Assembly: GCA_031262495.1 (NCBI GenBank)
Contig: JAISHV010000057.1
Span: 20,715 to 84,714 of the forward strand
Direction of reading: 5' to 3'
Origin: Ruminococcus sp.
Lineage (GTDB): Bacteria; Bacillota; Clostridia; Oscillospirales; Ruminococcaceae
Length of the DNA: 64,000 nucleotides
The notes beneath the pieces were generated by a model, which was given only the letters and a program-made list of their open reading frames with translations, did not search any database and was not told the DNA's origin. Within the stretch, counting starts at the first letter, position 1. Every line of letters starts with the position of its first letter. This document shows positions 61,114 through 64,000 of the stretch, in pieces. The position numbers and the translations under genes are program-made.

Positions 61114-61142
61114 ATTATATCATAATTTTGTGTTTTTGTCAA
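61114..61142 (-). promoter_or_regulatory. Consensus promoter for tRNA-Pro
   Basis: TTGACA (61137-61142), 17 bases and TATAAT (61114-61119) on the minus strand, about 20 bp from the tRNA 5' end. Confidence 0.9.
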
Positions 61143-61240
61143 CTAAGTAATATGTAAAAATAAATCCATTATTTTATGTATATTTTTTTAATTAAATCGC
61201 GGATACTAATTACATCAAGAATAACACGGAGGAATTCAAA

Positions 61241-61375
61241 ATGGAAGATACCCATAACCGCATAGCTAAAGTTATATCCGCCTTAAAGCCGTCTGACAGT
61301 GACCCTACAGGTTCTTATACCGGAAAACCGATTGATGAAAATGAAAAACCTGATCAGGATGCTGACGACCTTTAA
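61241..61375 (+). CDS. Small conserved-looking acidic protein, 44 aa
   Basis: Too short for the track: MEDTHNRIAKVISALKPSD followed by SDPTGSYTGKPIDENEKPDQDADDL. A strong GGAGG lies eight bases before the ATG and a terminator lies 20 bases after the stop. The DPxGSYTG and QDADDL segments recall short uncharacterised proteins of Clostridia that end the same way; I state this from memory without a search. No signal or membrane segment. Function unknown. Confidence 0.75.
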   Translation: MEDTHNRIAKVISALKPSDSDPTGSYTGKPIDENEKPDQDADDL

Positions 61376-61394
61376 ATTTCCAAATAAATAACTA

Positions 61395-61422
61395 ATGGGC
61401 GAAATAACTCGCCCATTTTTTT
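61395..61422 (+). terminator. Terminator after the 44-aa gene
   Basis: ATGGGCGA-AATAAC-TCGCCCAT followed by TTTTTTT; it may also stop transcription from mgtE on the other strand, whose stop codon is five bases away. Confidence 0.85.
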
Positions 61423-61426
61423 AAAA

Positions 61427-62785
61427 TTATAAATAGTTATTCAATATAATAGTAGCAACAGTAAAATAAATAAGCAGTGAACAGGTATCCAAAATAGTTG
61501 AAATCATAGGCGTAGCCATAATCGCCGGGTCAAGTTTGATACGCTTTGCAAGCATAGGGAGCATTGAACCGACAACTTTCGCTAAAATTACAACCCCTAT
61601 AATCGAGAAAGACACAGCGAGAGTAATCAAAAGTCCGTCTTTTTCAAAGAAATATATCCTCAGTCCGTTAACTACAGCAAGGCAGACAGAACAAAGTACC
61701 GCGACTCGGATCTCTTTCCATAAAACCTTGAGGAAATCTTTCAGGTGAATTTCATCTACCGCCATACCGCGGATAATGAGGGTTGAAGACTGTGAGCCGC
61801 TGTTCCCCGCAGTACCCATTATCATAGGCATCAGCGAAATAAGTACAGGAACGCTTGCCGTTAAGACTTCAAATTTATTTGTTACAAACCCCGTGAGGGT
61901 TGCCGACAGCATCAAAAACAACAGCCACGGCAGACGGCTTGCGGCGTGACGCCATACAGAGGTTTTAAAATAACTGTCCTCAATGGGGCTAATCGCCGCC
62001 ATCTTCGCGAAGTCTTCGGTGTTTTCTTCTTCTAAGACGTCCAAAGCGTCGTCGAATGTTACGATACCGACAATGCGTTTTTCATTATCGCAAACGGGGA
62101 TAGCGTGTAAGTCGTATTTCGAGAGGGTTTTCGCTACCGATTCTTTGTCGTCTGATGTATTTACGGAGATGAAATTCGTATCGGCGATATCTTCTACAAG
62201 TGTTTCGGGGTCTGCCATCAGGAGCTCTAAAACGGTTACGACACCGACAAGGCGGCGGCAGTCCGTCACATAACAGGTATAAACTGTCTCTTTCATAATG
62301 CCGACAGAACGTATGCGCTCAAAACATTCGCGGACTTCCGAGCCGACTTTAAAGTATACGAATTCCGTAGTCATAATAGACCCGGCACTGTCTTTGGGGT
62401 ATTGCAATAAGTCGTTTATCTGACTGCGGGTTGAGCGGTCAACGTGAGAGAGGATTTTTGACACCACATTCGCGGGCATCTCTTCAATCATATCAACCGT
62501 ATCATCTATATACAGTTCGTCTAAAACATCCTGTAACTCTTTATCCGTAAATGCATTAATCAAAACCTCCTGAATCTCCGAGTCCATATACGTAAAAGAC
62601 TCGGCGGCGGTTTCTTTGGGCAAAATCCTGTAAAGGATAATAAGCGAGTTGTGCGGAGCTAAGTTATTATCTATTATATCCGAAAATAAAGCCGCTATGT
62701 CGGCAGGCTGCATTTCTGTAAACCTGACTTTGAGCGTAAGCAGTTTTTTCTCATCAAGAAGCTGTAATACTTCACGGGTTGACAT
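61427..62785 (-). CDS. mgtE: Magnesium transporter MgtE
   Basis: Magnesium channel gated by cytosolic Mg. The N-terminal helical domain (residues 1-125, PADIAALF, LPKETAAESFTYMD), two CBS domains (AGSIMTTEFVYFKVGSEV and ADTNFISVNTSDDKESV ... IVGIVTFDDALDVLEEE) and five C-terminal helices with PVLISLMPMIMGTAGNSGSQSSTLIIRG are all present. I use the ATG at 62785 (MSTREVLQLL), preceded by AAGGGGG, rather than the GTG in the track. No Mg riboswitch fits in the 34-bp gap upstream. Confidence 0.94.
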   Translation of the reverse strand: MSTREVLQLLDEKKLLTLKVRFTEMQPADIAALFSDIIDNNLAPHNSLIILYRILPKETAAESFTYMDSEIQEVLINAFTDKELQDVLDELYIDDTVDMIEEMPANVVSKILSHVDRSTRSQINDLLQYPKDSAGSIMTTEFVYFKVGSEVRECFERIRSVGIMKETVYTCYVTDCRRLVGVVTVLELLMADPETLVEDIADTNFISVNTSDDKESVAKTLSKYDLHAIPVCDNEKRIVGIVTFDDALDVLEEENTEDFAKMAAISPIEDSYFKTSVWRHAASRLPWLLFLMLSATLTGFVTNKFEVLTASVPVLISLMPMIMGTAGNSGSQSSTLIIRGMAVDEIHLKDFLKVLWKEIRVAVLCSVCLAVVNGLRIYFFEKDGLLITLAVSFSIIGVVILAKVVGSMLPMLAKRIKLDPAIMATPMISTILDTCSLLIYFTVATIILNNYL

Positions 62786-62819
62786 TTCAGTCACCCCCTT
62801 AAATTTTTATAAAATTATG

Positions 62820-63821
62820 TTAAATAAAAGTTTCCTCAACTTCGGGTTTTGCAGGGCGTTCCATCAATGCATAAACGGCATCTAAGGGCTTCTGCCCTTC
62901 AAATAAAATATTATAACACTGTTCGACTATAGGCATAGAAACACCGGTTTGCTTTGATAATGCGTATGCCGCTTTGGTACAATTAAAACCCTCGACAGTG
63001 CCGATTTGTTTAACGGCATCAGTAGGGGAGACCCCGCTGCCGATTAAGATACCGGCGCGGTGGTTGCGCGAATGCATACTCGTACACGTAACTATAAGGT
63101 CGCCGATTCCCGTGAGCCCGGCGAATGTTGCCTGTTTAGCACCCAGTGCCATTCCAAGGCGGGCAATTTCAGTTATGCCGCGTGTCATCAGAGCGGCTTT
63201 TGTGTTGTCGCCGCATTTTAATCCGTCGCATATTCCGGCGGCAACGGCTATGATATTCTTGAGCGCACCGCCCAGTTCACAACCTACTACATCATCGTTA
63301 TAATATATCCTGAAAAGCTCGTTTGAAAGTTCTTTCTGAACCTTGACTGCCGCTTCTTTACAGGTACTTGCGGCGACGACTGCTGTCGGAATAAATCGCG
63401 CAACCTCTTCAGCGTGAGACGGTCCCGAAAGGACTACTGATTTGTTTTCGGGGATAATCTCGTTCATTATTTCGGACATTCGGACGTACGTTTGACTGTC
63501 CAGTCCTTTTGATGTGTTTACGAGAATGGTTTGCGGATTAATGTACGGCTTAACGTCAATTAAACTTTCGCGCAGACAAAAAGTCGGTACGCTGAAAATG
63601 ATAATATTCGCGTTGTCACAAACTTTAATATCATTAGTAACAACAATCTCCGGCGGTATATCAACTCCCGGGAGTTTGAGTTCATTCTTTCGGGTTTTAT
63701 TTATCTCGTCAACTACAAAATCAAACTTTTCATAAACGCAAACACTGTGCTTGTATTTATTAAAATTTATAGCCAGTGCAAGCCCGAAACCGCCCGCGCC
63801 GATAATTGTTATTTTAGCCAT
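62820..63821 (-). CDS. gpsA: NAD(P)-dependent glycerol-3-phosphate dehydrogenase
   Basis: Makes sn-glycerol 3-phosphate for phospholipids. The nucleotide-binding motif is IIGAGGFGLALAINF; LSGPSHAEEVA, GCELGGALKNIIAVAAGICDGLKCGDNTKAALMTRGITE (catalytic Lys) and GLTGIGDLIVTCTS are characteristic. The ATG at 63821 follows GGAG at six bases; the track start adds four residues. Length 333 is normal. Confidence 0.96.
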   Translation of the reverse strand: MAKITIIGAGGFGLALAINFNKYKHSVCVYEKFDFVVDEINKTRKNELKLPGVDIPPEIVVTNDIKVCDNANIIIFSVPTFCLRESLIDVKPYINPQTILVNTSKGLDSQTYVRMSEIMNEIIPENKSVVLSGPSHAEEVARFIPTAVVAASTCKEAAVKVQKELSNELFRIYYNDDVVGCELGGALKNIIAVAAGICDGLKCGDNTKAALMTRGITEIARLGMALGAKQATFAGLTGIGDLIVTCTSMHSRNHRAGILIGSGVSPTDAVKQIGTVEGFNCTKAAYALSKQTGVSMPIVEQCYNILFEGQKPLDAVYALMERPAKPEVEETFI

Positions 63822-63885
63822 AATAAACTCCATTTTAATTTAGGTGATAAACGATAATATCATAATCGCTAATAGACCGCCACCA

Positions 63886-64000
63886 TGCTGCCACAGGGGG
63901 AGAGGGGTAGGGGGTGCAGGGGGTGTAGGGGAGAGGGGGCGGCGTCACGCCTGCCACTCCCCATAGCCGCCCCCTCTCCCCTCATCCCCTGCAAGACATC
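63886..64000. mobile_element. TGAATGTC-array plus G-rich hairpin element, copy 3 (cut by window edge)
   Basis: Reverse orientation of copies 1 and 2: CCGCCACCATGCTGCCACAGGGGGAGAGGGGTAGGGGG ... GCCGCCCCCTCTCCCCTCATCCCCTGCAAGACATC. The window ends at the first box complement (GACAT), so the array itself should lie just outside. The plus strand carries six runs of four or five G between 63896 and 63939. Confidence 0.85.

Overview
The window reads as a chromosome segment of a spore-forming Firmicute of class Clostridia, probably the Oscillospirales/Ruminococcaceae side. The evidence is the gene order yicC-remA-gmk-rpoZ-priA-def-fmt-rsmB-rlmN-prpC-prkC-rsgA-thiN-spoVM, three sporulation-linked genes (spoVM, spoVG, spoIVB), a GC content a little above 40 percent by eye, AGGAGG-type ribosome binding sites, frequent TTG/GTG starts and textbook TTGACA-17-TATAAT promoters. 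The genus cannot be fixed from the sequence. No rRNA operon, prophage or CRISPR array is present; the only tRNA is tRNA-Pro(GGG).

Layout. 1-8.1 kb, minus strand: pheA (cut by the edge), tsf, rpsB, ppa, a CarD-type regulator, nrdR, a lipoprotein, ung and a D,D-carboxypeptidase. 8.1-17.4 kb, minus: fruK, a fumarase alpha subunit with an iron alcohol dehydrogenase, rarA, glyA, a GT2-GtrA glycosyltransferase and an AI-2E family permease. 17.4-19.5 kb: a divergent 3D-domain cell-wall protein, then a dense block of mobile repeats. 19.5-40.3 kb: a long minus-strand run from yicC down to parC, an LRR lipoprotein and aroF, combining translation, RNA-processing, replication-restart and Ser/Thr kinase/phosphatase genes with spoVM and a second type II topoisomerase. 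40.3-48.9 kb: purB (broken by an in-frame TAG), spoVG, murC, a Cys/Pro-rich protein, a PASTA pseudokinase and hisF-hisI-hisE. 48.9-54.3 kb: accessory region with an ABC permease/adaptor pair lacking an ATPase, a JAMM-domain protein, small membrane proteins and lipoproteins, and a tyrosine recombinase preceded by three copies of a 28-bp palindromic site. 54.3-64 kb: spoIVB with a 23-codon cationic ORF, FIST plus hybrid histidine kinase, zupT, a DUF4830 protein, tRNA-Pro, a 44-aa protein, mgtE and gpsA.

The most unusual content is non-coding. (1) Several gene ends or gene junctions are tandemly duplicated (tsf, gmk, the kinase before hisF, glyA|rarA, rlmN|prpC); some copies differ mainly at synonymous positions. 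(2) Three copies of an element join an array of TGAATGTC boxes at about 11-bp spacing to a G-rich long hairpin. (3) Many GTAGGGGCGG...CCGCCCGCAC palindromes occur, often next to CAGARGTCAGA simple repeats. (4) Small elements with ATACTAATATGCA ends begin on the last base of a stop codon. (5) Six perfect mini-hairpins stand in a row before a lipoprotein gene. (6) Three recombinase-like sites, one inverted, lie upstream of the recombinase gene. Genes missed by the ORF track include the pheA fragment, spoVM, the 23-codon ORF and the 44-codon gene.
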